Positions 1 through 6,542 of a DNA stretch of 12,265 nucleotides are shown piece by piece. Source of the stretch: Sutterella sp. (lineage in GTDB: Bacteria; Pseudomonadota; Gammaproteobacteria; Burkholderiales; Burkholderiaceae_F). Position 1 is the first letter of the stretch; each line of letters opens with the position of its first letter. Position numbers and translations under genes: made by a program. Where the stretch lies: NCBI GenBank assembly GCA_020025955.1, contig JAHHRF010000051.1, forward strand, positions 1-12,265, given 5' to 3'. The notes under the pieces are model-generated. The model searched no databases. It was given only the letters and a program-made list of their open reading frames with translations, and was not told the DNA's origin.

Positions 1-603
1 GAAGATGTCGTTAAGCAAGCCAAGGGCTTGATGAACGACGCCAAGGACGAAGCCGTCAAGCAGGCAAGCAAGAAGATCGATGATGCTAGCGAAAAGGCTG
101 AAGAAAAGATTCGTGGCGTTTCTCAAGACCTCACGGCCATCAGCGATGAACGCAAGGCCAACATTGAAGCCCTGAACAAGTGGTTGAACCCTGAAGCCAA
201 GAAGGCTGAAGAGCCCAAGAAGGAAGGTAAGGTTCGTACGCGTCGTTCTGCTCCGGTCGCCGCTCCGGCTGCTGCCCCGGCACCCACCCTTGCTGATCAG
301 CTCATCGCCAAGTACGAAGGTGACATGCGTGCCGTTAACAACCGCATCAACGTGGTTGAAAAGGACATGCAGCGTGGTTTAGCCATGCAGGCTGCTTTGA
401 GTGGCTTGGTCCAGCCTTGCGGTTCTTGCGCTGGCAAGTTCTACTTCACGGCTGCTTTAGGTGGTTACAACTCTGAACAGGCTGTGGCTATCGGCTCTGG
501 CTACACGTTTGACAACAAGGTCACGGTGAAGACGGGTCTTGCTACGAGCGTTAAGTCGGGTGGTGACTTCTCTTACCACGTCGGTGCCGGCTTCATGTTC
601 TAA
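1..603 (+). CDS. Trimeric autotransporter adhesin (YadA-like), C-terminal part; 5' end outside window
   Basis: The reading frame is open from base 1, so only the last 200 residues are present. Residues 1-60 are Lys/Glu/Ala-rich and heptad-like, as in a coiled-coil stalk. Residues 61-95 form a charged then Ala/Pro-rich linker (RRSAPVAAPAAAP). Residues 97-139 return to a helical segment resembling the conserved pre-anchor helix. Residues 146-200 match the YadA membrane anchor: alternating beta strands with AVAIGSGY and a final GAGFMF ending in Phe, the usual outer-membrane signature. In this family three chains form one 12-strand barrel that exports and anchors a fibrous adhesin on the cell surface. 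Two cysteines (C140 and C143, in QPCGSCAGK) lie exactly where helix meets barrel, which is unusual. Family assignment is confident; ligand and full length are unknown. Confidence 0.88.
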   Translation, partial: EDVVKQAKGLMNDAKDEAVKQASKKIDDASEKAEEKIRGVSQDLTAISDERKANIEALNKWLNPEAKKAEEPKKEGKVRTRRSAPVAAPAAAPAPTLADQLIAKYEGDMRAVNNRINVVEKDMQRGLAMQAALSGLVQPCGSCAGKFYFTAALGGYNSEQAVAIGSGYTFDNKVTVKTGLATSVKSGGDFSYHVGAGFMF

Positions 604-608
604 GCCAA

Positions 609-630
609 TTTAAGAGACGTCTCTCTTAAA
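609..630 (+). other. Hairpin just after the adhesin stop
   Basis: A 9-bp perfect stem (TTTAAGAGA/TCTCTTAAA) with a CGTC loop starts six bases after the adhesin stop codon. It has no T-run of its own and lies just before the stronger terminator. It may protect the 3' end of the mRNA or form a tandem terminator; the role is inference. Confidence 0.5.
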
Positions 631-640
631 TACACCCTTC

Positions 641-678
641 AACCCTGGTTGGACTTCGGTCTAACCAGGGTTTCTTTT
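641..678 (+). terminator. Rho-independent terminator of the adhesin gene
   Basis: A 14-bp stem (641-654 with 659-672, one G-T pair) closes on a TTCG tetraloop and is followed by TTTCTTTT. UUCG is an exceptionally stable loop, so this is a strong intrinsic terminator for the adhesin transcript. Confidence 0.93.
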
Positions 679-895
679 ATTCAGGTGTTAAATCAAGTAC
701 AAGGCTTGAGTAACGCTGCCCTATCTCGCCTGACCAGACCTCATGGCGTTTAACCCCCAGGGGGCGGCTCTAGCGCGATCTCTGAGCCCTTAATCGGGGC
801 GTTTTGAGGGGCTTGGGAAGACTATCCCTCAAGGACGCATGAGAAGCGCTCTATAACGTTGTTATCGGTCTCTGTAGCCCAAGGAGCGCACAAAT

Positions 896-928
896 AAAAA
901 AAAGCCCCAAGCGTAGTGCTAAGGGCTT
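896..928 (-). terminator. Minus-strand intrinsic terminator downstream of the IS3-like ORF
   Basis: Read on the minus strand, AAGCCCTTAGC pairs with GCTTGGGGCTT (one G-T pair, one T-T mismatch) around an ACTAC loop, followed by eight T. It lies about 205 bp beyond the stop of the 1133-1558 gene and would end that transcript. Confidence 0.85.
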
Positions 929-1132
929 CATGGGGTGTGACTGCTAGCAGCCCACCCACTGGAGGAAAAGCATGCGGTTTAAACCAACACACCATCCTTT
1001 TTCCCAATAAGAGACTTACCTGAGATTCTGTACCGCAGCGCAAACTCATCAGGTAAGGCCCCATTGGGACACAATCGTAGAAGGGTCGACCGACACGACA
1101 TCGATCGACCACTAACACGAGGCTGAAGGGAA

Positions 1133-1558
1133 TTAACGCATGCGAGCGTTAAGACCGTATTCGCGCATCACGCGAGCGACCTGGTTGCGACCCGGCTTAC
1201 GGTCGAAACCGTCATCACGGAGCATGAGGTACATACGATCCACACCAATCGTGAACTGATTGGCTTGCTGGATCGCGGTAATACGTTCCGCCAACTCGCG
1301 GTCACGCTGTTCGCGAGCCGTAGGCCCACGCGTCTTGCGATAGTAGAAGGTGGAGCGTGCAATGCCATAGGCCTTGCAAGCGCGACTTTGTCGCACGCCA
1401 CGGCTCACCGCCTTTTCTAATGCTTCATAAGCCAGTTCCCCGGCTACCCCTTTGCTTTCTGCGGTTTCGAGAAGGCATTCCAACAAGATCGTTAAGTCTT
1501 GCGGACGCTGCATCAGTTCTTCTGCTACCGATGCCTTAATGCTAGATACTTCAGCCAT
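1133..1558 (-). CDS. IS3-family OrfB N-terminal fragment (HTH plus HTH_21), stand-alone small ORF without the DDE domain
   Basis: The product has 141 residues. Residues 1-50 are an acidic helical segment. Residues 53-75 (SRACKAYGIARSTFYYRK) look like the helix-turn-helix at the start of IS3/IS150 OrfB. Residues 84-141 match the HTH_21 region: a polar helix, a G-x-x-R motif near residue 105, and an end of VARVMREYGLNARMR. In a full OrfB (about 270-300 residues) the rve/DDE catalytic core follows; here a TAA stops translation just at that boundary and no DDE remnant follows. It therefore cannot transpose. The frame is intact, codon use is host-like, and it has a candidate promoter (1620-1649) and a downstream terminator (896-928). 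It is either a truncated transposase or a retained DNA-binding protein. Confidence 0.68.
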   Translation of the reverse strand: MAEVSSIKASVAEELMQRPQDLTILLECLLETAESKGVAGELAYEALEKAVSRGVRQSRACKAYGIARSTFYYRKTRGPTAREQRDRELAERITAIQQANQFTIGVDRMYLMLRDDGFDRKPGRNQVARVMREYGLNARMR

Positions 1559-1619
1559 ATTCTTCGTGTGTTTTTTGTGTACGAGTCACTCGGCCCCCCG
1601 AGCAACTACCTAGGAAAAA

Positions 1620-1649
1620 ATTGTAGCAACTTTTGCCTATAAAGTCGAA
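1620..1649 (-). promoter_or_regulatory. Candidate sigma70 promoter of the IS3-like ORF
   Basis: On the minus strand, TTCGAC (1644-1649) and TACAAT (1620-1625) are separated by 18 bases, about 60 bp upstream of the ATG. The surrounding region (about 1610-1735) is markedly AT-rich, with runs of T and A that could help an upstream element. A weak CTCGG/CCGAG hairpin lies in the predicted leader. Confidence 0.45.
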
Positions 1650-1723
1650 GACGCCTACCCTTTTTTTCGCTTATTTCTCAATATTTTTTTCTTATATTAG
1701 AACGATTGAAAACCCCTAATTTC

Positions 1724-2401
1724 TTAATTGATTTCAATACGTAATTGGCCCACGCCGTTTACACCACATTCCACGATGTCGCCTGTCTTCAAGGGACTTA
1801 CCCCATCTGGGGTACCGGTGAAAAGAATATCCCCAGGTTGGAGTTCATAGCGCTGGGAGAGGGCCATAATTTGTTCAAGAATCGACATCGTCAATTTGTC
1901 AGTACTGCCCGACTGGATTTTCTTATTATTTACATATAACCAGATTTCTGACGGAGCAGGCAAGCTCGAGCGCCAGTGGGGGCGAATACAAGAAACTGGG
2001 GAGGAACGCTCGAAATTCTTGGCCCCCATCATGTCACGATTCCCGTTGGCGTGAACGGCGTCCGCGGCCGTCAAATCTAACCCCACGGCATAGCCCCAAA
2101 TCGCATCCAACGCCTCGTCTTCGCTTAAGTTTTTGCCGCCCTTCCCTAAGGCCACCACGACTTCCACTTCATGGCGCAAATCCTTCGTGTGAGCGGGATA
2201 CGGCACTTTCAGGGTCTCGTTACGGTTGACGGGCGCAATGGTGTCCGGCGACTTCATAAAAAAGAAAGGGGTCGGAACGGTGCCGTCGGCTAAGGGGTAA
2301 TTCGCCCCGATCCCAAACACGCGGTTTACAGGAAAGAAGCTATAGCGCTCATCCTCAACGGGGATCACAACTTGCGCTTGGGGGGCAATGACAAAAGGCA
2401 T
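1724..2401 (-). CDS. Fumarylacetoacetate hydrolase (FAH) family protein, fumarylpyruvate hydrolase-like
   Basis: The product has 225 residues from the ATG at 2399-2401, chosen because GAGGAA lies 8 bases upstream. The frame stays open to an ATG at 2435-2437, but that one has no ribosome site and sits right against the putative -10 box. Hallmarks of the FAH fold are RHEVEVVVALG with metal ligands E78 and E80, the third ligand D109 in GLDLT, a Lys at 128 in GAKNFE, and TGTPDGV near 195-201. Length and the opening (MPFVIAPQ...IPV) resemble short cytosolic acylpyruvase/fumarylpyruvate hydrolases, which cleave C-C bonds of 2,4-dioxo acids with Mg2+ or Mn2+. The real substrate cannot be read from the sequence, and no aromatic-catabolism genes are nearby. 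It is divergent from pssA. I see no clear terminator after it. Confidence 0.88.
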   Translation of the reverse strand: MPFVIAPQAQVVIPVEDERYSFFPVNRVFGIGANYPLADGTVPTPFFFMKSPDTIAPVNRNETLKVPYPAHTKDLRHEVEVVVALGKGGKNLSEDEALDAIWGYAVGLDLTAADAVHANGNRDMMGAKNFERSSPVSCIRPHWRSSLPAPSEIWLYVNNKKIQSGSTDKLTMSILEQIMALSQRYELQPGDILFTGTPDGVSPLKTGDIVECGVNGVGQLRIEIN

Positions 2402-2445
2402 GGGGGGAATTCCTCGGAAAAAAGTGCGACCAGTCATCCAATCGC

Positions 2446-2452
2446 TATAATA
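2446..2452. promoter_or_regulatory. Two-way -10 element between the FAH gene and pssA
   Basis: TATAATA reads as a perfect TATAAT on plus (2446-2451), towards pssA, and as TATTAT on minus (2447-2452), towards the FAH gene. Neither direction has a good -35 box. The predicted start on minus falls near 2440, leaving room for the FAH ribosome site. On plus it gives a leader of roughly 110 bases before the pssA ATG. Confidence 0.5.
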
Positions 2453-2479
2453 GAAGGCAATTTTAATTGGGTTTTGACC

Positions 2480-2499
2480 TTACGTACGTAAGCGATCGC
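2480..2499. repeat. Two abutting palindromes in the pssA leader
   Basis: TTACGTACGTAA (2480-2491) is a perfect 12-bp palindrome and is followed without a gap by GCGATCGC (2492-2499). They lie between the -10 box and the pssA start. They could be an operator site; no regulator is identifiable here. Confidence 0.4.
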
Positions 2500-2566
2500 C
2501 CCATTCTTTTTGTTTCTTTCCCGGTCGCGTCCCCTTTCGACGCCCCCAATAACGCCTTTCGAGACT

Positions 2567-3406
2567 ATGACCTCTCCTAACACTCGTGAAAGCCTGAGCG
2601 CGATTAGCCAACGTCGCCTCCAGACCGTGAAATCCAAGAGCATCTACGTGCTCCCGAATGCCTTTACGGCCGCGGCCCTCTTTGCCGCCTTCTACGGCAT
2701 CATCGCCGCCATGAACGGTGACTTCCAAACGGCTGCCGTCTCCATTTTCTTTTCCATGCTCTTTGACGGCATGGACGGTCGTGTGGCCCGCTTGACGCAT
2801 ACCCAGAGTGAATTTGGGGTGCAAATGGACAGTCTCGCCGACGCTGTGAGTTTTGGCGTAGCGCCGGGTCTCATCGTCTACAAGTACAGCCTCATGAATT
2901 TAGGGAAAGTGGGCTGGGCGATTGCCTTTGTCTACTGCCTCTGCGCGTTACTGCGTTTAGCGCGCTTTAACTGCAACGTGGGCGTGGTGAGCAAAAACTA
3001 CTTCCAGGGGTTACCCAGCCCGGCGGCGGCCGCCTTGGTTTGTGGCTTCGTGTGGTTAGGGGCTGATGGCCACTTCCCCGTCTGGTTAGAGGACTACAAG
3101 GCGGTAACCGCTGCCGTCATTACGCTGTACGCGGGGTTAACCATGGTGAGTAACGCCCCCTTCTTCTCGGGGAAGAGCTACGCCGTTGTGAAAACCTTAC
3201 CCTTCTGGTTTATCGTCGTGGCGAGCTTACTCTTTGTCGTGGTGAGCTCGAGCCCGTCGTTAGCGATCTTTGTGCTCTTCTGCCTCTACGCACTCTCTGG
3301 CTACGCCTACGGGTTCTGGTGCTGGTGGAAGGGTCGCCCCAACCCCATCCAGGCTGACATCGCGAAGCAGCAGGCTGAGGCCGCGGAAGCCCCCGAAGAA
3401 GCCTAA
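2567..3406 (+). CDS. pssA: CDP-diacylglycerol--serine O-phosphatidyltransferase (phosphatidylserine synthase)
   Basis: The product has 279 residues from the ATG at 2567. An upstream in-frame TTG at 2510 would add 19 residues of low-complexity sequence and has no better ribosome site; the ATG site itself is weak (GAG close by). The CDP-alcohol phosphotransferase signature is complete: D67-G-x-x-D70-G, A74-R75, G84, D88 and D92, the metal-binding and catalytic aspartates. Several hydrophobic segments follow, as expected for the integral membrane type II enzyme. It joins serine to CDP-diacylglycerol at the inner membrane; Psd, encoded convergently nearby, then makes phosphatidylethanolamine. The C-terminal tail is Ala/Glu-rich. 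A strong terminator follows. Confidence 0.95.
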   Translation: MTSPNTRESLSAISQRRLQTVKSKSIYVLPNAFTAAALFAAFYGIIAAMNGDFQTAAVSIFFSMLFDGMDGRVARLTHTQSEFGVQMDSLADAVSFGVAPGLIVYKYSLMNLGKVGWAIAFVYCLCALLRLARFNCNVGVVSKNYFQGLPSPAAAALVCGFVWLGADGHFPVWLEDYKAVTAAVITLYAGLTMVSNAPFFSGKSYAVVKTLPFWFIVVASLLFVVVSSSPSLAIFVLFCLYALSGYAYGFWCWWKGRPNPIQADIAKQQAEAAEAPEEA

Positions 3407-3427
3407 ACGAAAAACAGATCACGTTTT

Positions 3428-3460
3428 AGCCCCGATCGTTCACGCGGTCGGGGCTTTTTT
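3428..3460 (+). terminator. Intrinsic terminator of pssA
   Basis: GCCCCGATCG pairs with CGGTCGGGGC (one T-G pair) around a short loop and is followed by six T. It starts 22 bases after the pssA stop codon. Confidence 0.93.
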
Positions 3461-4074
3461 CTTGGGGACTTTCCTCCTCAGTTGTCGCACAGAGAACAAC
3501 ACATATTTGTCACATTAGGGATTTTACTAGGTAAAAACCCAAAAGCCTGTGTCAACGTCGGCCATTGACAACGTAAATCACCTACCCACAAAAACGTACC
3601 CCTTTTGACGAAGCCATTTACCCCCGCCGCGGTCAAACCTCGTTCAATACCCGCGAACAACGCCATGCCAAAAGCAAGGGGTTTCGTCAGACCAAACACC
3701 AAAATCGCCGTGTCTTTATTGACCCGAATCAACCGTTCTTCCTTTCCCCTCTTCTTTTAATGGGTTTGTATGGCCCTGATAGGCGGGGGAGTTTAGGGGG
3801 TAGAGGGGGCGCTTTCGTTGCAAAAATACAAACATTGGCCTGACAAAGTGTCTTGGCGAGCACACAAATCTGAAAAAAATTTCGTGTAGGACGAGAAATT
3901 TCTGGTTCCGACAAAGGGTGTAGGTCAAGAAAGTCGCTCAAGTCCTCGGGGAGGCGCTATTTCGTTTCTTGTACACAAAAAAGAAAAAACGGGGCGACGT
4001 AACGAGAAAAGGCGGCGGGAACGAAGGGTACTGGCAAGGTTAAGCCCCGAGCTCGAGGACCGTGTCAGGGGCAC
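3461..4074. other. Unassigned stretch between the facing terminators of pssA and psd
   Basis: About 610 bp lie between two strong terminators and hold no recognised gene. Visible items are an inverted repeat TGTCAA (3550-3555) / TTGACA (3565-3570), a hairpin AAATTTC (3877-3883) / GAAATTT (3895-3901), and a purine-rich stretch around 3780-3810. The best protein candidate is the minus-strand frame 3478-3732, listed separately with low confidence. No promoter with good spacing was found on either strand. Confidence 0.5.
3478..3732 (-). CDS. Possible small hypothetical protein (84 residues), weakly supported
   Basis: The frame starts with TTG preceded by AAGGAAG seven bases upstream, a reasonable ribosome site. 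Codon use over most of the frame is similar to nearby genes. The first 40 residues are fairly hydrophobic (AILVFG, LAFGMALFAG) and could form one membrane segment; the last 20 contain three cysteines. I do not recognise it. There is no clear promoter and no terminator of its own on this strand, so it may be a chance frame. Confidence 0.18.
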   Translation of the reverse strand: MIRVNKDTAILVFGLTKPLAFGMALFAGIERGLTAAGVNGFVKRGTFLWVGDLRCQWPTLTQAFGFLPSKIPNVTNMCCSLCDN

Positions 4075-4108
4075 AAAAAAGCCCCCTTTCAATCATGAAA
4101 GGAGGCTT
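4075..4108 (-). terminator. Intrinsic terminator of psd
   Basis: On minus, AAGCCTCCTTTCA pairs with TGAAAGGGGGCTT (13 bp, one T-G pair) around a TGAT loop, followed by a run of T. It begins about 20 bases after the psd stop codon. Confidence 0.93.
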
Positions 4109-4128
4109 TGAGGCCGAGCGGTTGAGGC

Positions 4129-4776
4129 TTAGAGGCGGGCAATGGTGGAGGCAACACCCGTTACCTTTTCACCGATCGTCACGGTCACTTCAACGTCCTT
4201 CGGTAAGTAGACGTCTACACGGGAACCGAAACGAATAAAGCCATAGCGCTCACCGCGGGCTAATTCTTGATCCTTCTTGGCGTAGCAGAGAATGCGACGG
4301 GCAATGAGACCGGCCACCTGAACGAAGGTGACGGAGACGCCTTCAGGCGTCGTCACACGAACGGCGTTACGTTCATTGTCGGTACTGGCCTTATCCAAGT
4401 CAGCGTTCACAAAGAGCCCCGGCGTGTAGCGGATTTCTTCCACGCGACCGGCCACAGGCGACTTCTGGGAATGCACATTGAAGACATTCATGAAGATGGA
4501 GATCATCTTCACTTCTTCCCCCGTCAAGGGATCAAGAGCGTCTTGAATCTTGCAGACACGACCGTCCACGGGACTCACAACGGCACGGGGATCTTCCGGC
4601 TGCTCACGGGCAGGATCACGGAAGAACTGTAAGCAAAACACCGTGACAATCCCAGAGAGGCAAGCCAAGAGGGACCAATCAACCCAGGAGAAAAACGCGG
4701 TTAAAACCAAGCCGCCATAAATAAAGGGACGGCCTTCACGCGCAAAGAACGGATGGGGATAAAGACGAGTATTCAC
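4129..4776 (-). CDS. psd: Phosphatidylserine decarboxylase proenzyme
   Basis: The product has 215 residues, the short (type B-like) form. The start is GTG at 4774-4776; an in-frame stop lies a short way upstream and no ATG fits. Two hydrophobic segments at about residues 18-50 would tether it to the inner membrane. Catalytic features are SPVDGRV (D71), FMNVFNVHSQKSP (H102) and the self-cleavage site FGS at G184-S185, where Ser becomes the pyruvoyl cofactor, giving beta and alpha chains. It decarboxylates phosphatidylserine to phosphatidylethanolamine. In many Burkholderiales psd and pssA are adjacent and co-directional; here they are neighbours but convergent. A well-formed promoter lies upstream (4812-4840) and a terminator downstream. 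Confidence 0.95.
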   Translation of the reverse strand: MNTRLYPHPFFAREGRPFIYGGLVLTAFFSWVDWSLLACLSGIVTVFCLQFFRDPAREQPEDPRAVVSPVDGRVCKIQDALDPLTGEEVKMISIFMNVFNVHSQKSPVAGRVEEIRYTPGLFVNADLDKASTDNERNAVRVTTPEGVSVTFVQVAGLIARRILCYAKKDQELARGERYGFIRFGSRVDVYLPKDVEVTVTIGEKVTGVASTIARL

Positions 4777-5125
4777 AGAAGGACTCTTGAGAATGAATTT
4801 AAAGAGCCTTCATTCTAAAGAATTCGCTATCGCTTAGCAAAGCGAACCACGAGTTTTGCGCCCCTCTAGTCCCGTTTCGGAAACAAAGTAATAAGGACCG
4901 CCTAAGAGGTTAACCCTACCCGATTAGTGCTTGCGCAATAAATTGGGTATTGCCTAGAGCGGACACGGTTTTCCTTGATGAGAGCCGTTACAATCCGAAG
5001 CGTGGGACTGGGTCGCGGGCCTTGAGGACACCGATGACACCCACGAATTTGTGTTTTGAGCGGGACAAAATGAGTTTTCCCTTATGCCAAAACGAAGATA
5101 ACTATAAATAAAGCGACAACACACT
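4777..5125. other. Divergent intergenic region, psd and first NSS gene
   Basis: The left third carries the psd promoter. Towards the first transporter, TATAAA (5103-5108) could be a -10 box, with only a poor -35 match (CTTATG at about 5081-5086). If it is used, the leader is about 11 bases and has no Shine-Dalgarno sequence. TTGCGCAA (4931-4938) is a short palindrome. I see no other gene or structured RNA. Confidence 0.45.
4812..4840 (-). promoter_or_regulatory. sigma70 promoter of psd
   Basis: On minus, TTGCTA (4835-4840) and TAGAAT (4812-4817) are separated by exactly 17 bases, with the predicted start near 4804 and a leader of about 28 bases. An inverted repeat AGAATGAA/TTCATTCT (4790-4797, 4809-4816) overlaps the -10 box and start. 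A second one, TCGCTT/AAGCGA (4830-4835, 4840-4845), overlaps the -35 box. Confidence 0.7.
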
Positions 5126-6460
5126 ATGACAAACAATGCACAGTGGAGCTCTCGACTCGGATTCATCTTAGCTTCGGCGGGATCCGCGATCGGGCTCGGA
5201 GCCATCTGGAAATTTCCCTTCTGGGCCGGCGCTAACGGCGGCGGCGCGTTCATCATTCCTTACATCCTTTTCACGTTCACGATTGGCCTTTGCTTGGTTA
5301 TGGCAGAAGTCTCGATTGGTCGTCGCGGTCGTGGGTCGGTCGTATCGGCAATGCGTCGCGTAGGGGGTCCCTGGTTTGGTCTCTTGGGTGCGTTGGCTGT
5401 CTTGACGGCTTACATCATTCTTTCCTACTACTCGGTCGTGGGCGGCTGGTGCGTCTCCTACCTTTGGGATGCCATCCGTGGGTCCGTGGCAACGAGCGAT
5501 CCGGAAGTCTTGAAGGCTAACTTTGGCGCCTTGGTGACCAATGGCACGGAAAACGTGGCTTGGCACTTGGCGTTCTTGAGCCTGACGTGCGGCACCGTGG
5601 TCTTAGGTGTGGAAAGTGGTATTGAACGTGTGTCGAAGTACTTGATGCCGACCTTGTTCGTCTTGATGGTCGCCATTATCGTTCGTTCCTTGACGCTTGA
5701 TAACGCCTGGGAAGGGGTGAAGTACTTGTTCCACTTTGACTTGGACAGCATCAACTCCAAGGCCATTTTGAACGCCATGGGCTTTACGTTCTTCTCGCTC
5801 TCGTTGGGCGCAGGGATTCTCGTGACCTATGGGAGCTACCTCTCTGACAAGACCAACATCCCGAACGCCTCCGTTTGGGTGGCTGCCTTAGCGATTCAGG
5901 CTGCCCTCTTGGCGGGTCTCATGATCATGCCGGCCGTATTTGCCTTCGGTCTTGAACCCAATGGCGGTCCGGGTCTCGTCTTCGTGACCGTGCCCTTGGT
6001 CTTCTCGAAGGTTCCCTTCGGTGCGTTCTTTGCCTTGCTCTTTTACATCTGCTTGCTCGTGGCTGCGTTGACCTCTGCGGTGTCGCTCCTCGAAGTGGTG
6101 ACGGCGTTCTTGCAGAACGAATGGCATCTCTCCCGCCGTACGGCCGTGCTCTTAAACTGGGTGACGCTCTTCCTCTTGGGTGCCGTCTCCGCCTTGAGCT
6201 TTGGTCCGTGGTCTGGCTTTACGATCTTTGGGATGACGTTCTTCGACTTGTTAGACTTCATCTGCACGAACTTCCTCATGCCCTTAGGCGGTATGTCGAT
6301 TGCGGTGTTGGCAGGCTGGTTAGCTTGGCCGAAGATCCGCGAACAATTAACCAGTGTGAAATCGTATAGCCCTGCGTTACTCACCTTGATCCGTATCATG
6401 ATCGCGGTGTTGGCGCCGGTGCTCGTGGCTGTCGCCTTGCTCCAGGGGATTATGGGTTAA
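5126..6460 (+). CDS. NSS-family (LeuT/SLC6-like) Na+-dependent transporter, paralogue 1
   Basis: The product has 444 residues, a length typical of bacterial NSS proteins with 11 helices such as Tyt1 and MhsT. TM1 has the family signature ASAGSAIGLGAIWKFP (residues 17-31), with Ala26 at the LeuT N27 position and Lys29 at the gating R30 position. TM3 keeps the substrate Tyr (Y102, LeuT Y108) before GGW. TM6 is FFSLSLGAG (222-230), with A229 where LeuT has F259. TM8 LTS (T316, S317) supplies the Na2 site. TM1b differs from the other three paralogues: FPFW and ANGGG instead of FPYM and TNGGS. It probably imports an amino acid with Na+; the substrate is unknown. No obvious ribosome site precedes the ATG. 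It appears to be its own transcription unit, ended by the terminator at 6543-6587. Confidence 0.93.
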   Translation: MTNNAQWSSRLGFILASAGSAIGLGAIWKFPFWAGANGGGAFIIPYILFTFTIGLCLVMAEVSIGRRGRGSVVSAMRRVGGPWFGLLGALAVLTAYIILSYYSVVGGWCVSYLWDAIRGSVATSDPEVLKANFGALVTNGTENVAWHLAFLSLTCGTVVLGVESGIERVSKYLMPTLFVLMVAIIVRSLTLDNAWEGVKYLFHFDLDSINSKAILNAMGFTFFSLSLGAGILVTYGSYLSDKTNIPNASVWVAALAIQAALLAGLMIMPAVFAFGLEPNGGPGLVFVTVPLVFSKVPFGAFFALLFYICLLVAALTSAVSLLEVVTAFLQNEWHLSRRTAVLLNWVTLFLLGAVSALSFGPWSGFTIFGMTFFDLLDFICTNFLMPLGGMSIAVLAGWLAWPKIREQLTSVKSYSPALLTLIRIMIAVLAPVLVAVALLQGIMG

Positions 6461-6481
6461 TCCCAGAGAAGGGAAAAGCGA

Positions 6482-6502
6482 GGGGGAAACACTCTTTCCC
6501 CC
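6482..6502 (+). other. GC-rich hairpin after NSS paralogue 1
   Basis: GGGGGAAA pairs with TTTCCCCC (8 bp, CACTC loop), about 20 bases after the stop codon. There is no T-run, so this is more likely a 3'-end stabilising hairpin or Rho-related pause than an intrinsic terminator. Confidence 0.5.
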
Positions 6503-6542
6503 CGGGCTTTCCCTCCCCCTGAAGAAAAAAGGAAAAATTCCC

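Larger units (their letters stand above)
604..1132. other. Gene-free stretch between adhesin and IS3-like ORF
   Basis: Apart from two hairpins after the adhesin and one minus-strand terminator (896-928), I see no supportable gene. Small inverted repeats are present, for example TTGAGGG at 804-810 with CCCTCAA at 826-832, and CCCCC-A-GGGGG at 754-764. A 98-codon minus-strand reading frame (822-1118) runs straight through the terminator and has no recognisable protein features, so I do not call it. No integrase-core (DDE) remnant is readable here, although this is where the rest of an IS3 OrfB would lie. Confidence 0.6.

Noticed and set aside
822..1118. 98-codon minus-strand frame downstream of the IS3-like ORF
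   Set aside because: It runs through a clear minus-strand intrinsic terminator, has no family features or integrase core, and its composition (many Cys, Trp, Phe) is atypical.
2402..2437. Upstream ATG for the FAH-family gene
   Set aside because: No ribosome site, and it lies almost on the predicted -10 box; the ATG at 2401 has GAGGAA at good spacing.
2510..2566. TTG-initiated N-terminal extension of pssA
   Set aside because: It adds low-complexity residues not expected in the family; the ATG at 2567 gives a normal start.
3716..3941. Two overlapping 70-codon minus-strand frames between pssA and psd
   Set aside because: Non-ATG starts, no ribosome site, Pro/Arg-rich translation in one and no recognisable features; likely chance frames.
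4954..5566. Minus-strand frames over the start of NSS paralogue 1
   Set aside because: They are antisense shadows of a well-supported transporter gene, with no protein-like features.
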